NCBI RefSeq assembly: GCF_000214355.1
Contig: NC_015577.1
Span: 2,533,389 to 2,597,388, forward strand
Length of the DNA: 64,000 nucleotides
Source: Leadbettera azotonutricia ZAS-9
GTDB lineage: Bacteria; Spirochaetota; Spirochaetia; Treponematales; Breznakiellaceae
Reading direction: 5' to 3'
Shown: positions 25,479 to 34,308 of the stretch, piece after piece
Numbering within the stretch: the stretch's first letter is position 1
Layout: each line of letters begins with the position of its first letter
Notes under the pieces: model-generated
What the model was told of the DNA's origin: nothing
What the model saw: the letters and a program-made list of their open reading frames with translations, nothing else
The model's database searches: none
Made by a program: the position numbers and the translations under genes

Positions 25479-26696
25479 CTACTTCTGCCGATAGGTTTCC
25501 AGAAATTTCCCCAGCCTCCTCATGGCGTCGGTCAAGGTTTCTTTGTCCGGCAGGAAGACGATGCGGAAATGATCCGGATCTTTCCAGTTAAAGCCCGTGC
25601 CATGGACCAAAAGCAGATGCTGATCCTGCAGAAGATCCATAACGAATTTCTCGTCATCGGTAATATTGAACCGCTTGATGTCCAGTTTGGGGAAACAGTA
25701 GAGGGCCCCGTGAGGCATGACCACCGAAAGGCCGGGGATATCATTGACCATATTAATCGCGGTATCCCGCTGTTCCTTAAGGCGGCCCCCGGGGAGCAGA
25801 AAATCGTTGATGCTCTGGTAGCCGCCCAGGGCTGTCTGTATGCCGAACTGGGAGGGCATGTTGGCGCAGAGCCTCATATTGGAAAGCATCTCAAGGCCGT
25901 CGTAATAATCGACAGCGGACTTCTTGTTCCCCGACAGAACCATCCAGGCAGCCCTGAAGCCGGCAGCACGCCAGGCTTTTGAAAGGCCGTCAAAGCTGAT
26001 GGTGAGTATGTCCGGCGCAATGGTGGCCATGGGGATATGCTTTGCCCCGTCGTAGGTGATGCGGCTGTAGATTTCGTCGGCGTAGACAATGAGGCTGTTT
26101 TCCCGGGCGATTCCGGCTATGCCTTCGAGGATGGCCTTGTCATACACCGCCCCGGTGGGGTTATTGGGATTGATGATCACGACAGCCTTGGTTCGCGGGC
26201 TAAGCTTGGACTTGATGTCGTCAAGGTCGGGGTTCCAGCCCGCGGATTCGTCGCAGAGGTAGTGGACGGCCCTGCCCCCCGCAAGGGTGACGGCCGCAGT
26301 CCAGAGGGGATAATCGGGCATGGGGACAAGGACTTCGTCACCCGAATCCAAAAGACCCTGCATGGCGATCATGATAAGTTCGCTCACGCCGTTGCCGATG
26401 AAGATATCGTCCATTTCCACGTCCAGCACGCCCTTGGACTGGAAGTCCTGCATCACCGCCTTGCGGGCCGAAAAGAGGCCGTGGGAATCCCCGTAGCCCT
26501 GGGCATTCTGGAGGTTGGTGATAATATCGTGGAGTATCTCGTCAGGGGCGTTGAAGCCAAAAGCCGCCGGGTTGCCTATATTGAGCTTGATGACCCTGAA
26601 ACCTTCGGATTCAAGGCGTTTGGCTTCTTTTAATACCGGCCCCCGTATATCATAACAAACATCGTTCAGTTTTGATGATTTAGGAAAATTTCTCAT
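25479..26696 (-). CDS. Class I/II PLP aminotransferase (AlaA/AlaT-like)
   Basis: 405 residues. Seen: KLNIGNPAAFGFNAPD near the N-terminus, NPNNPTGA, YADEIYSR and the PLP-lysine region SFDGLSKAWRAAGFRAAWM, all typical of the glutamate-pyruvate (alanine-forming) subgroup. It would convert pyruvate and glutamate to alanine and 2-oxoglutarate, or accept aromatic 2-oxoacids, which would connect to the ior/paaK genes in this window (inference). AGAGGATAAC precedes the ATG. The upstream unknown membrane-protein gene ends 14 bp before it, so the two may be co-transcribed. Confidence 0.92.
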   Translation of the reverse strand: MRNFPKSSKLNDVCYDIRGPVLKEAKRLESEGFRVIKLNIGNPAAFGFNAPDEILHDIITNLQNAQGYGDSHGLFSARKAVMQDFQSKGVLDVEMDDIFIGNGVSELIMIAMQGLLDSGDEVLVPMPDYPLWTAAVTLAGGRAVHYLCDESAGWNPDLDDIKSKLSPRTKAVVIINPNNPTGAVYDKAILEGIAGIARENSLIVYADEIYSRITYDGAKHIPMATIAPDILTISFDGLSKAWRAAGFRAAWMVLSGNKKSAVDYYDGLEMLSNMRLCANMPSQFGIQTALGGYQSINDFLLPGGRLKEQRDTAINMVNDIPGLSVVMPHGALYCFPKLDIKRFNITDDEKFVMDLLQDQHLLLVHGTGFNWKDPDHFRIVFLPDKETLTDAMRRLGKFLETYRQK

Positions 26697-26710
26697 GTTA
26701 TCCTCTATAA

Positions 26711-27532
26711 TTACGCGCTATAAAGCCAAGCCCCGGCCTCATCCAAATATTTGGAAAGGGCAGCGGCGTGAATCTCGGTGCATATCCTGGTGGTATCCCT
26801 GGCCCAGTCCCGCAGCTGGGGCATGGTTTTGCGGACACGTTCTTTTCCTTCCCCTGCAGCGGCCTTAAGATCTTCCGCCTGATCCGGCAAAGCTTTGGCA
26901 AGGGTATCGTTAAGGAAAAAAGCTGCCAGGCCTGTGGTTACCCCGTCGCTGCCTGAGCGGGCCAGAAGGGAAAATTCTTCGGCTGATTTTTCATACTGCT
27001 TGTTGAGGAGCAGGGAAAAACCATAGTACCAGCGCACCCATTGCCGCTGGGCAGGCTTGGTGCTTGCGACCCTGGTTTCAAAAAAGCGGACTGCCCCGGG
27101 TATATCGCGGCCCAAAATACGGGCAGCCCCGAAGATAAGGGCGTTATTCTCCACCAGGGAGGGCCTGGCAATGGCGGCCTTGTTTTCAAGGCTCATCACC
27201 GAGGGGGAATCCGAAAGCACCAGGTAGGTATTTGCCAAAAGCCGCACCAGGTTGGGGCTGTACTTGCCCTGACGCACCACCCTGTCCTCAAGGTAATGGA
27301 CCAGGGCGGGCCAGTCCTCTTTTTCGAGGAGGGCATAGAGCTGGCGGTTCAGGATGAAATAGCTGTCAAAACCCATAAGGATGGCGGCCAGAATCAGCAC
27401 CAAAAACCAGTTGGATCGCCAAAAAGCCGAAGCAAAGGCAGTGCCAAGAAGAAAGGTCGGGGTCAGGCAGAGCACGGCCAGAAAAATGATCAAAACTACG
27501 TTGAACAGGATGAAGATGGATTTGAATTTCAA
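26711..27532 (-). CDS. Membrane-anchored protein, unknown function, helical-repeat tail
   Basis: 273 residues starting with TTG at 27532; AAGGAG lies about ten bases upstream and no ATG fits. Two hydrophobic helices (about 4-33 and 40-62) are followed by a soluble alpha-helical domain with TPR-like spacing (NLVRLLANTYLVLSDS, ARILGRDIPGAVRFFETR, WYYGFSLLLNKQYEKSAEEFSLLARSG). I cannot name a family. It looks like an inner-membrane scaffold with a helical-repeat domain, a common form in treponemes. Confidence 0.75.
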   Translation of the reverse strand: MKFKSIFILFNVVLIIFLAVLCLTPTFLLGTAFASAFWRSNWFLVLILAAILMGFDSYFILNRQLYALLEKEDWPALVHYLEDRVVRQGKYSPNLVRLLANTYLVLSDSPSVMSLENKAAIARPSLVENNALIFGAARILGRDIPGAVRFFETRVASTKPAQRQWVRWYYGFSLLLNKQYEKSAEEFSLLARSGSDGVTTGLAAFFLNDTLAKALPDQAEDLKAAAGEGKERVRKTMPQLRDWARDTTRICTEIHAAALSKYLDEAGAWLYSA

Positions 27533-27577
27533 GCTATGGTTCTCCTTGCGGATATTCTCAAATTATGATAGCTTAAC

Positions 27578-28792
27578 ATGATAGTAAAGAAATCGGGAAT
27601 TGGCAAGGCAATCATAGAGGAGAAGCAGCGTTTGAGCGATGAGAAGCAGGTGAAAGTCAAAAATTATCCTGTGGCGGAAATACCGGCAGGGAGTTTTTTC
27701 TCGGAAACCGCATACCTGGACAGCCAGTTTGTTTTGGCTGCCCCTGAAATGCCCTTCACCGAAAAACTCATCAAGGCCCTCCGGAATTGGGAATTCAAGG
27801 AGATATTCAGCGCCGGCGAACCCCTCGAGGATTATGCCGCCGACAAGGCCAAGGCCAGCGAGGAGACCGAACTTACCGAGGCTACCCTCCTCTCCGACAG
27901 CGACAAGATCATCAGGGCCGAGAATTTTTATTCAGCCTTCCAAAAATATGTGGAGAATCTCTTTACCCAGGTGGCCATCAGGAACGAGCTTACCTATAAG
28001 TCTGTGGCGGAAAAGATCATTGCTGCCTGCGACATAGTAAGGGAAGACAGGCGTTTCATTTTACGGGTGCAGAAAAACAATCCCCCAAACGACAATTATC
28101 TGGCTTCCCATGCGGTAAAATCGACTATCATTGCCATCATCATTGGGTCTTACCTCAAGCTTCCCAATCACAGGCTTATCGAATTGGGGGTAGCCGCATT
28201 GCTCCACGAAATCGGCATGATTAAGCTCCCCCCCCAGGTATATCTTTCCAAGCGGTCCCTCCAACCCCAGGAACGCAAGGCAATCCTGACCCATCCTGTT
28301 TTAGGCTATAACATCCTTAAGTCCTTTGACTTCCCCCTCACCGTGAACCTTGCCGCCCTTGAGCACCACGAAAGGGAAAACGGCGCGGGCTATCCGCAGA
28401 AACTTACGGGGGACAAGATCAGCCTCTACGCAAAAATTATCGCCGTTGCCTGCTCTTACGAAGCCCTTTCCACCCAGCGGCCCCACAAGGAAGCCAAGGA
28501 CGGTTATACGGGCATGCTGGAACTCCTTAAAAACGAGGGGAAGCAATACGACGAGACCATAGTGCGGGCCCTGGTTTTCTCCCTTTCGATTTACCCCATA
28601 GGCCTTTATGTGCTGCTCTCCAGCGGAAGGAAAGGGCAGGTAGTGGATGTGAACCCCGAAAACCCCCGCTTCCCCATAGTGCAGATCTTTGGAGAGCTTA
28701 ACCCTGACGGAAAAAACAAGATACTCGAAACTTCCCAGGACGGGGTTTCTATTGTGCGCCCCCTGGCCAGGGAAGAAATCGGATCAGCCTGA
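27578..28792 (+). CDS. HD-GYP domain protein with altered catalytic residues
   Basis: 404 residues. Residues about 170-350 form an HD-GYP domain, the family that hydrolyses cyclic-di-GMP. The HD pair is H210-E211 (LLHEIGM instead of HDIGK), and the GYP motif is HHERENGAGYP (262-273) with Asn268 where Asp is usual. HPVLGYNIL is normal. It may be a binding protein rather than an enzyme, or have weak activity. The N-terminal about 165 residues are unassigned. No ribosome site is seen. A TATGAT hexamer lies eight bases before the ATG, so a near-leaderless message is possible. Followed by the CorC-type gene after 4 bp. Confidence 0.85.
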   Translation: MIVKKSGIGKAIIEEKQRLSDEKQVKVKNYPVAEIPAGSFFSETAYLDSQFVLAAPEMPFTEKLIKALRNWEFKEIFSAGEPLEDYAADKAKASEETELTEATLLSDSDKIIRAENFYSAFQKYVENLFTQVAIRNELTYKSVAEKIIAACDIVREDRRFILRVQKNNPPNDNYLASHAVKSTIIAIIIGSYLKLPNHRLIELGVAALLHEIGMIKLPPQVYLSKRSLQPQERKAILTHPVLGYNILKSFDFPLTVNLAALEHHERENGAGYPQKLTGDKISLYAKIIAVACSYEALSTQRPHKEAKDGYTGMLELLKNEGKQYDETIVRALVFSLSIYPIGLYVLLSSGRKGQVVDVNPENPRFPIVQIFGELNPDGKNKILETSQDGVSIVRPLAREEIGSA

Positions 28793-28796
28793 GCAA

Positions 28797-30131
28797 ATGC
28801 CTATGGAGTATCCCCCGGATAGCGGTGTTTTGCCTTATATTTTTATTATACTCGCCGTCATATTTGCGGGCGGGTTCTTATCCCTCCTCAAGACAGCCCT
28901 CGCCTGCGCTCGCACTCCCCGGCTCCACTCCTTGGCAGAGGGAGGGAAAAAAAGCTATGCCGGGGTTTTGAAGCTCTCTGAAAAGTCAGGCCCTTATCAG
29001 GCTTCCCTGCGCATAGGCATCATCTTCCTCGAAATACTCTCAGGCATCATGGGGGGCATTTGGCTTTCAAAACCATTAACAGTATTACTATCAAACAACA
29101 CTGTACCGCTAGCAGAATTACTGTCAGTGCTAGTAGTAACACTGTTAACGGTGACTGCCTTTTTCATACTGGGCGAAGTGATCCCCAGGCAGATTGCCAT
29201 CGCGGCCCCGGAAGCCATAAGCGCCGCCTTTCTCCCTTTTATAAAAGTCATCTCCATCCCCGGCTTTCCCCTGCTTATGGCAAACTCGGGTATTTCCGGC
29301 CTCTTTCACAAGATGCTGTCTGCCCATGCTTCTTCCCACGGCATGACCGAAGACGAATTCCGCATAGCCCTTCTTGAAGGCGAGAAATCAGGCATTGTGG
29401 AGAGCGAAGAGCGCACCATGGTGGAGGGCGTCTTCTATTTGGGGGACAGGCCCGTGGGGACTTTTATGACCCACCGCTCGGAAGTGCAATGGCTCGACAT
29501 TGATGCAGGCCCTGAAGAAGCTCGCAAGGCAGCCGAAAGCGGCGGAGATCAGCGGTACTTTCCTGTGGCCGACGGCGATTTGGACGAGGTCAGCGGAGCC
29601 GTATCGGTGCAGGATATATTGCAGGCCCTGCTCAACGGCCCATGGCCCGGATTAAAAGCATTGATGCGAACCCCCTATTTTGTCCCCGAAACCATGTCGG
29701 CCCTCAAAGCCTTTGAAGCATTCAAAAAAGCGGAAGCCAACTATCTTTTTGTAATGGACGAATACGGCGGCTTCGCCGGCATACTCACGGTGCGCAACCT
29801 TATCGAGGAAATCGTAGGCCAGCTCTCGGGCGCTGCCTCCGACGAGGAAGGAATTTTAAAACAGGAAGACGGCACCTGGCTTGCCGACGGTGCAGCCAAC
29901 ATCGACGATATGGCCCGCGCCCTCTCCCTCAGCACCCTGGCGGACGGCCATGCCGAATACCATACCCTGGCAGGTTTCATACTCGATCTTGCAGGCGAGA
30001 TACCCCGCACGGGCGCGTTCTTTGACTACAACGGCTACCGCTTCAAGATTGTGGATATGGATGGGAACAGGATCGACAAGGTGATGATTGCAAAACTTGA
30101 GAGCGATGATGGAAAAGAGCGTCATAATTAA
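28797..30131 (+). CDS. HlyC/CorC-family protein (DUF21-CBS-CorC)
   Basis: 444 residues from ATG 28797; a longer frame runs back into the HD-GYP gene and is not used. Order: DUF21 membrane domain (about 10-180, four helices, with FILGEVIPRQIAIAAPEA), a linker with MTEDEFRIALLEGEKSGIVESEERTMVEGV, two CBS domains (about 220-345, VMDEYGGFAGILTVRNLIEEIVG) and a C-terminal CorC domain (YHTLAGFILDLAGEIPRTG). Members act in Mg2+/Co2+ efflux or ion homeostasis. A patch near residues 92-119 uses TTA, CTA and GTA codons unlike the rest of the gene and can fold into a hairpin. Confidence 0.93.
   Translation: MPMEYPPDSGVLPYIFIILAVIFAGGFLSLLKTALACARTPRLHSLAEGGKKSYAGVLKLSEKSGPYQASLRIGIIFLEILSGIMGGIWLSKPLTVLLSNNTVPLAELLSVLVVTLLTVTAFFILGEVIPRQIAIAAPEAISAAFLPFIKVISIPGFPLLMANSGISGLFHKMLSAHASSHGMTEDEFRIALLEGEKSGIVESEERTMVEGVFYLGDRPVGTFMTHRSEVQWLDIDAGPEEARKAAESGGDQRYFPVADGDLDEVSGAVSVQDILQALLNGPWPGLKALMRTPYFVPETMSALKAFEAFKKAEANYLFVMDEYGGFAGILTVRNLIEEIVGQLSGAASDEEGILKQEDGTWLADGAANIDDMARALSLSTLADGHAEYHTLAGFILDLAGEIPRTGAFFDYNGYRFKIVDMDGNRIDKVMIAKLESDDGKERHN
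29072..29152. repeat. Imperfect inverted repeat inside the CorC-type gene
   Basis: Left arm 29072-29090 and right arm 29131-29152 pair over about 17 of 19 positions, with three extra bases in the right arm. The two mismatches become G.U pairs in minus-strand RNA. Nested inside is CTAGCA...TGCTAG. It encodes part of a membrane helix with AT-rich codons that contrast with the GC-rich surroundings. Confidence 0.6.
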
Positions 30132-30155
30132 TCAGGTACAAGCGGTTTGGTGCAG

Positions 30156-30176
30156 GGGAGAAGCTACTCTTCTCCC
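30156..30176. terminator. Weak bidirectional hairpin between convergent genes
   Basis: GGGAGAAG - CTACT - CTTCTCCC, eight perfect base pairs, spanning the junction of the CorC-type gene and the end of the helicase gene. There is no T-run on either side, so termination is plausible but unproven; part of the arm is helicase coding sequence. Confidence 0.35.
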
Positions 30177-31399
30177 TCTTCCATAGGCAGGGGCGCTTCT
30201 ATCTTCCCCATGTAAAGCTCTTTGGGGTACACCGTGATGCCCAATTTTTTTTCCAGCTTGGCAAGGCGGTGCATTTCTTCTTCATCGCCAATGGTAACCA
30301 TAATGCCCTTTTTTCCTGCCCTGGCAGTGCGGCCCGCGCGGTGTATGTAGGAATCCTTGTCCTCGCTGATATCCAGGGCAATCACATGGCTTATGCCGCT
30401 TATGTCGAGGCCCCGGGCAGCGAGGTCGCTGGTAACAAGCAGGCGGACACTGCCGGAGCGGAAATCGTCCAGTGCCTGCTTGCGGTCTTTTTTGTCCATG
30501 TCCCCCCAAAGGCCCAGGGCTGCAAGCTTGTGGTGCTGGAGTTGGGCGACTATGGTTCCCACATCCCTCCCCCTGCCCGTGAAGATCAGGGCTTTGAAAG
30601 TTTTCTTTTTGCCCCCAGGATCGGCTGCTGCTATAAATGAACGGAGGGCATTAACTTTGCGGCGGGATTCGCTATAGATAGCCCAGTGTTCCACTTTTTC
30701 TTTGAGCACGTCTTCGTTATTGGCTTCTTCAGACTGGGCTTCGCCCATGAGGGAGAGAAGACGTTCGCGGCTTTTGGCGGAAAAAGTAGCGGAACAGACA
30801 ATGGTTTGGAGCTTGGTTTCGCGGTTCAATTCTTCATGAACGAGAGCCACAAAGGTTTTTGTTTCTTCAAATAGTTCGTCAGCTACCAGGCGATCGCCCT
30901 CGTCAAGAACAAGGAATTCCAGATCCCTGAATTTCAATTTTCCCATTTGGGCAAGGATGAGCAGCCTCCCGGGGTTCCCCACTATTACCTGGGGCCGGTC
31001 TTTCTTAAGGCCGTCTATCTGGCGGCCCATGGCTGCGGAACCTATGACAAGGTTGGTTTTAATCCCTGTATTGAGAAGCAGAAAATCCGCCTCCTGCTTG
31101 ATCTGGGAACAGAGCTCGTAAGTCGGGGCGCAGACAAGGAGAGCAGGCCCCACAGCGTTTCTTCCCAGGGTGGAACCTGGGGTTCCATCCCACCTTCCCA
31201 GAAGTTTTTCCAAAAGGGGAAGAAGATAGGCGAAGGTTTTGCCTGTGCCCGTAGCCGAACGGAAAATGAGGCTCCCGCCTGATGCCAGGCGGGGTATAAC
31301 CTTTGACTGAATTTCCATGGGGGCGTTAATTCCTCGTTCCCCAAGGCGTTCGATAAAAAGAGGGGAAACCCCCAAATCAGTAAAAGTGTTAGTCTGCAA
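30164..31399 (-). CDS. DEAD-box family RNA helicase
   Basis: 411 residues, an ATP-dependent RNA helicase core without long extensions. Seen: Q-motif region (FTDLGVSPLFIERLGERGINAPMEIQ), motif I ATGTGKT (50-55), PTYEL (Ia), motif II as DEGD rather than DEAD, SAT, RGLD and HRAGRTARAGK. The C-terminal tail is acidic. Its start overlaps the glycosyltransferase stop by 11 bp, so the pair is probably one transcript. Role likely in ribosome assembly or RNA decay; the exact member cannot be named. Confidence 0.92.
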   Translation of the reverse strand: MQTNTFTDLGVSPLFIERLGERGINAPMEIQSKVIPRLASGGSLIFRSATGTGKTFAYLLPLLEKLLGRWDGTPGSTLGRNAVGPALLVCAPTYELCSQIKQEADFLLLNTGIKTNLVIGSAAMGRQIDGLKKDRPQVIVGNPGRLLILAQMGKLKFRDLEFLVLDEGDRLVADELFEETKTFVALVHEELNRETKLQTIVCSATFSAKSRERLLSLMGEAQSEEANNEDVLKEKVEHWAIYSESRRKVNALRSFIAAADPGGKKKTFKALIFTGRGRDVGTIVAQLQHHKLAALGLWGDMDKKDRKQALDDFRSGSVRLLVTSDLAARGLDISGISHVIALDISEDKDSYIHRAGRTARAGKKGIMVTIGDEEEMHRLAKLEKKLGITVYPKELYMGKIEAPLPMEEGEE

Positions 31400-32747
31400 A
31401 AGGCCCTCTGTTTGCCAAATTCATAAAAAATTCACGCCATTTCCGGTTGGTCTTTTTCCGGAATATCTTGTTGTTCACTTTCCACCAGCGTTTGTCCATG
31501 AGCATTTCCCACATGGGTGTACGGGATTCTCCGTATTCGGCCTTGTACGTATCTATAACAGTTTGATAAATACCCACAAGCTTTTTGGCAATTTCATTAA
31601 TCGACCAGGACTTGGCATGGGCTTTGGCTTCGACGGCTTTTCTCTTATAAAGCTCAGGATCGCCCAACAGATCCAAAACCCTGGCGGTAAATTCTGCCGG
31701 GTCGTTCTTCACCATGAAGCCGCCGTTATCCCCCCCCATGACCATAAGGGTACCCAGTGCGCCAATGGCAACCACAGGCTTATCCGAAAGCATAGCCTCC
31801 AGGGTAACAAGGCCCTGGGTGTCGGTAAGGGACGGGAATACAAAAATTTCAGACACCGCGTAAACCAGGGCAAGATCCTGCCTTTCCATATAATCCGTAA
31901 AAACGCAAAGTTTTTCCACCCCGGTACTCACCGCTTCTTCCCTGAAGTAATCAAGGTCCGGCCCGTTGCCTACTATGAGGAGTATCACATCGGGAAATTT
32001 CGCAGCTATGTCAGGAATTATTTTAAGAAGGAAACTGATATTCTTTTCCCGCACCACCCTGCCGGCAAAGAGAAGTATACGCTTCCCTTTTAAGGCAGGG
32101 TAACGGTCTTCAAGCTTTTCCCTGAACACCTCAATTTCGGCCTTTTCATGGTGAAAGAGTTCGGGCTCTATCCCGGTAGGGAGGAGGAAGGTTTCGGTTT
32201 TCGGCTTGTATTTATGCACCACTTCTTCAATCTGGGGGGTGGGGACTATCACCTTGTATGAACGGGTCAGGATGTTTTTGAGTATCCCCCGGGTTACGAA
32301 CCTGACCAGGAAAGGCGGGAACATGGGAAAGTAATTGGGGCTGTAATCTTCCCACATGGTATGGAAGGTATAGATAGCAGGCACGTTATGCGCCCTGGCA
32401 TACTGGAAGCCAAACTCGGCAATCATGAATTCAGTGTTGATATGAATGATTTGGGGGTTAAAAAGCTCCACCTGCTTAAAGACCCAGTACCATTTGTGGA
32501 ATTTCGCTATCCTATCTTCCTTGGTAATCAAGGCAGGCATGGAGGGGACCCTGACTATCTTGGGATCATCCTCCCTGGCCTCGCCCTGCACCAGGGATAC
32601 CGGGGCATCATAGGACTCGGGGTAGGAGGAGCAGATAATCAGTACCTGGTGGCCTTCCTTGATGAGGGCTCTGGAGAAGGAGTCCACCGACACGGTAACG
32701 CCGTTAACCCTTGGCCAATAGGCATCGGTAAACATGACAATTTTCAT
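31389..32747 (-). CDS. GT4-family glycosyltransferase
   Basis: 452 residues from ATG 32747; the frame extends to 32909 but the conserved N-terminus MKIVMFTDAYWPRVNGV begins here. Two Rossmann-like domains. Features include NTEFMIAEFGFQYARAHNVPAIYTFHTMW, PTGIEPELF, the nucleotide-sugar site FAGRVVREKNIS, GNGPDLDYF and PSLTDTQGLVTLEAMLS. The pattern resembles diacylglycerol glucosyltransferases and PimB-like lipid glycosyltransferases, so a role in glycolipid synthesis is likely. No clear ribosome site (AGAG only). Upstream of the helicase gene and overlapping it. Confidence 0.9.
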   Translation of the reverse strand: MKIVMFTDAYWPRVNGVTVSVDSFSRALIKEGHQVLIICSSYPESYDAPVSLVQGEAREDDPKIVRVPSMPALITKEDRIAKFHKWYWVFKQVELFNPQIIHINTEFMIAEFGFQYARAHNVPAIYTFHTMWEDYSPNYFPMFPPFLVRFVTRGILKNILTRSYKVIVPTPQIEEVVHKYKPKTETFLLPTGIEPELFHHEKAEIEVFREKLEDRYPALKGKRILLFAGRVVREKNISFLLKIIPDIAAKFPDVILLIVGNGPDLDYFREEAVSTGVEKLCVFTDYMERQDLALVYAVSEIFVFPSLTDTQGLVTLEAMLSDKPVVAIGALGTLMVMGGDNGGFMVKNDPAEFTARVLDLLGDPELYKRKAVEAKAHAKSWSINEIAKKLVGIYQTVIDTYKAEYGESRTPMWEMLMDKRWWKVNNKIFRKKTNRKWREFFMNLANRGPFAD

Positions 32748-32789
32748 ATAATTCTCTAACCCTATACTATCATAGAAACAAGTTTTATG

Positions 32790-32813
32790 ATACTTATATA
32801 CAATACTTATATA
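32790..32813. repeat. Direct repeat in the divergent promoter region
   Basis: ATACTTATATA occurs at 32790-32800 and again at 32803-32813, thirteen bases apart, in the AT-rich 82-bp gap between the glycosyltransferase and symporter starts. It could be -10 elements or paired binding sites of a regulator. I could not settle on a single promoter for either gene. Confidence 0.45.
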
Positions 32814-32829
32814 TAAAAGGATGGAATCA

Positions 32830-34296
32830 ATGAGTATCGGCATTGTCTTTCTGGTATTGTTCCTGGCCCTCATGACGGGCATAGGCATCTGGGGCATGAA
32901 GAAAACCAAAACCCTGGGGGACTTTTTCCTGGGTGGCAGAACCCTGGGGCCCTGGGTCTCGGCGGTGGCTTACGGTACTTCATATTTTTCTGCGGTGATT
33001 TTCATCGGCTTTGCAGGCACCCAGGGCTGGCAATTCGGCCTTAACGCCCTGTGGATAGCCATAGGCAACGCGGTCATAGGTGCGGGAGCGGCATGGCTTG
33101 TTTTGGCCCGGCGCACAAGGCGCATGACCCAGAACCTGGACACCATGACCATGCCGGCATTCCTCCAGGAACGCTACGGCGCAAAACACCTCAAGCCCCT
33201 GGCGGCCAGCATTATCTTCTTCTTCCTTCTCCCCTATTCAGCTTCGGTCTTTAAGGGCCTGGGCCACCTCTTCGAAAAAGTATTCGGTATACCTTACGAT
33301 GTTGCCCTCTTGGTCATGATAGCCTTTACCGGGATCTACCTTATACTCGGCGGTTACTTTGCTATTGCCATAACCGACTTTATCCAGGGCATCATCATGT
33401 TCGTCGGAGCGGCGGTCATGGTGCTGGTACTCTCGGGCAAGGGCGGCGGTTACTTTGAGATGATCGGGAAGGTCGCGGAAAATTACAATGCCCACATACC
33501 CCCCGCAAGTCAGCCGTCTGCGCTGACGGTCATATCCCTGGTGTTTATGACAAGCTTTGGTACCTGGGGCCTTCCCCAGATGACCCAAAAGTTTTACGCC
33601 ATTAAAAACGAAAAGGTCATTTCCAAGGCTGCCATAGTCACCACGGTCTTTGCATTGATGATAGGTTTTTCAGCCTATTCAACAGGGGCTTTTTCCCATT
33701 TCTTCTTTGATCTTTCAACCCTGCCCAGAAGTGAAAGCGGCGCAATCCTTTACGATCTCATTGTGCCGACCCTGCTTACCGAACACCTGCCCGAGACCCT
33801 GATGGCCCTGATTATGCTTCTGGTGCTGTCGGCCTCCATGTCCACCCTCTCGTCATTGGTGCTGGTTTCGTCCTCGTCGATAGCCATAGACCTCTACCCC
33901 GCAAAGGTAGATGCAAAAACCGGCAAGGATCGTTCCGTGGCCATGATGCGTTTCCTTTCGGCCATTTTCATTGTGATTTCTTATTTTATTTCGCGCTTCC
34001 AGATCAGCATCATTGTATATCTCATGTCGCTGAGCTGGGGTGTAGTTTCAGGCGCCTTCGCCGCGCCGTATATTTTGGGCCTCTATTCCAAAAAGGTTAC
34101 CAAAGCCGGGGCCTATGCGGGACTCCTCACAGGAACGGTGGTTATGGTAGCCCTCTTCTTTATTTTGGGATCAAGCAGATCGCCTTTGGCAGCTTCAATT
34201 TCCATTATTGTGCCATTTCTTGTGGTACCCGTAGTATCGATCTTTACCCAGCCCCCTGAAAAGGTGCTGCTGGACAAGGCATTCGAGGGAGTGTAA
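32830..34296 (+). CDS. Sodium:solute symporter family protein
   Basis: 488 residues and about 13 membrane helices, matching the SSS (LeuT-fold) family. Typical stretches: LGDFFLGGRTLGPWVSAVAYGTSYFSAVIFIGFAG, FTGIYLILGGYFAIAITDFIQGIIM and LSASMSTLSSLVLVSSSSIAIDLY. I prefer ATG 32830 to ATG 32821 because AAAGG lies at the right distance only for the former. Substrate (sugar, amino acid, proline or organic acid) not predictable. A glutathione peroxidase follows after 12 bp. Confidence 0.92.
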   Translation: MSIGIVFLVLFLALMTGIGIWGMKKTKTLGDFFLGGRTLGPWVSAVAYGTSYFSAVIFIGFAGTQGWQFGLNALWIAIGNAVIGAGAAWLVLARRTRRMTQNLDTMTMPAFLQERYGAKHLKPLAASIIFFFLLPYSASVFKGLGHLFEKVFGIPYDVALLVMIAFTGIYLILGGYFAIAITDFIQGIIMFVGAAVMVLVLSGKGGGYFEMIGKVAENYNAHIPPASQPSALTVISLVFMTSFGTWGLPQMTQKFYAIKNEKVISKAAIVTTVFALMIGFSAYSTGAFSHFFFDLSTLPRSESGAILYDLIVPTLLTEHLPETLMALIMLLVLSASMSTLSSLVLVSSSSIAIDLYPAKVDAKTGKDRSVAMMRFLSAIFIVISYFISRFQISIIVYLMSLSWGVVSGAFAAPYILGLYSKKVTKAGAYAGLLTGTVVMVALFFILGSSRSPLAASISIIVPFLVVPVVSIFTQPPEKVLLDKAFEGV

Positions 34297-34308
34297 AGGA
34301 ATTCAAGC

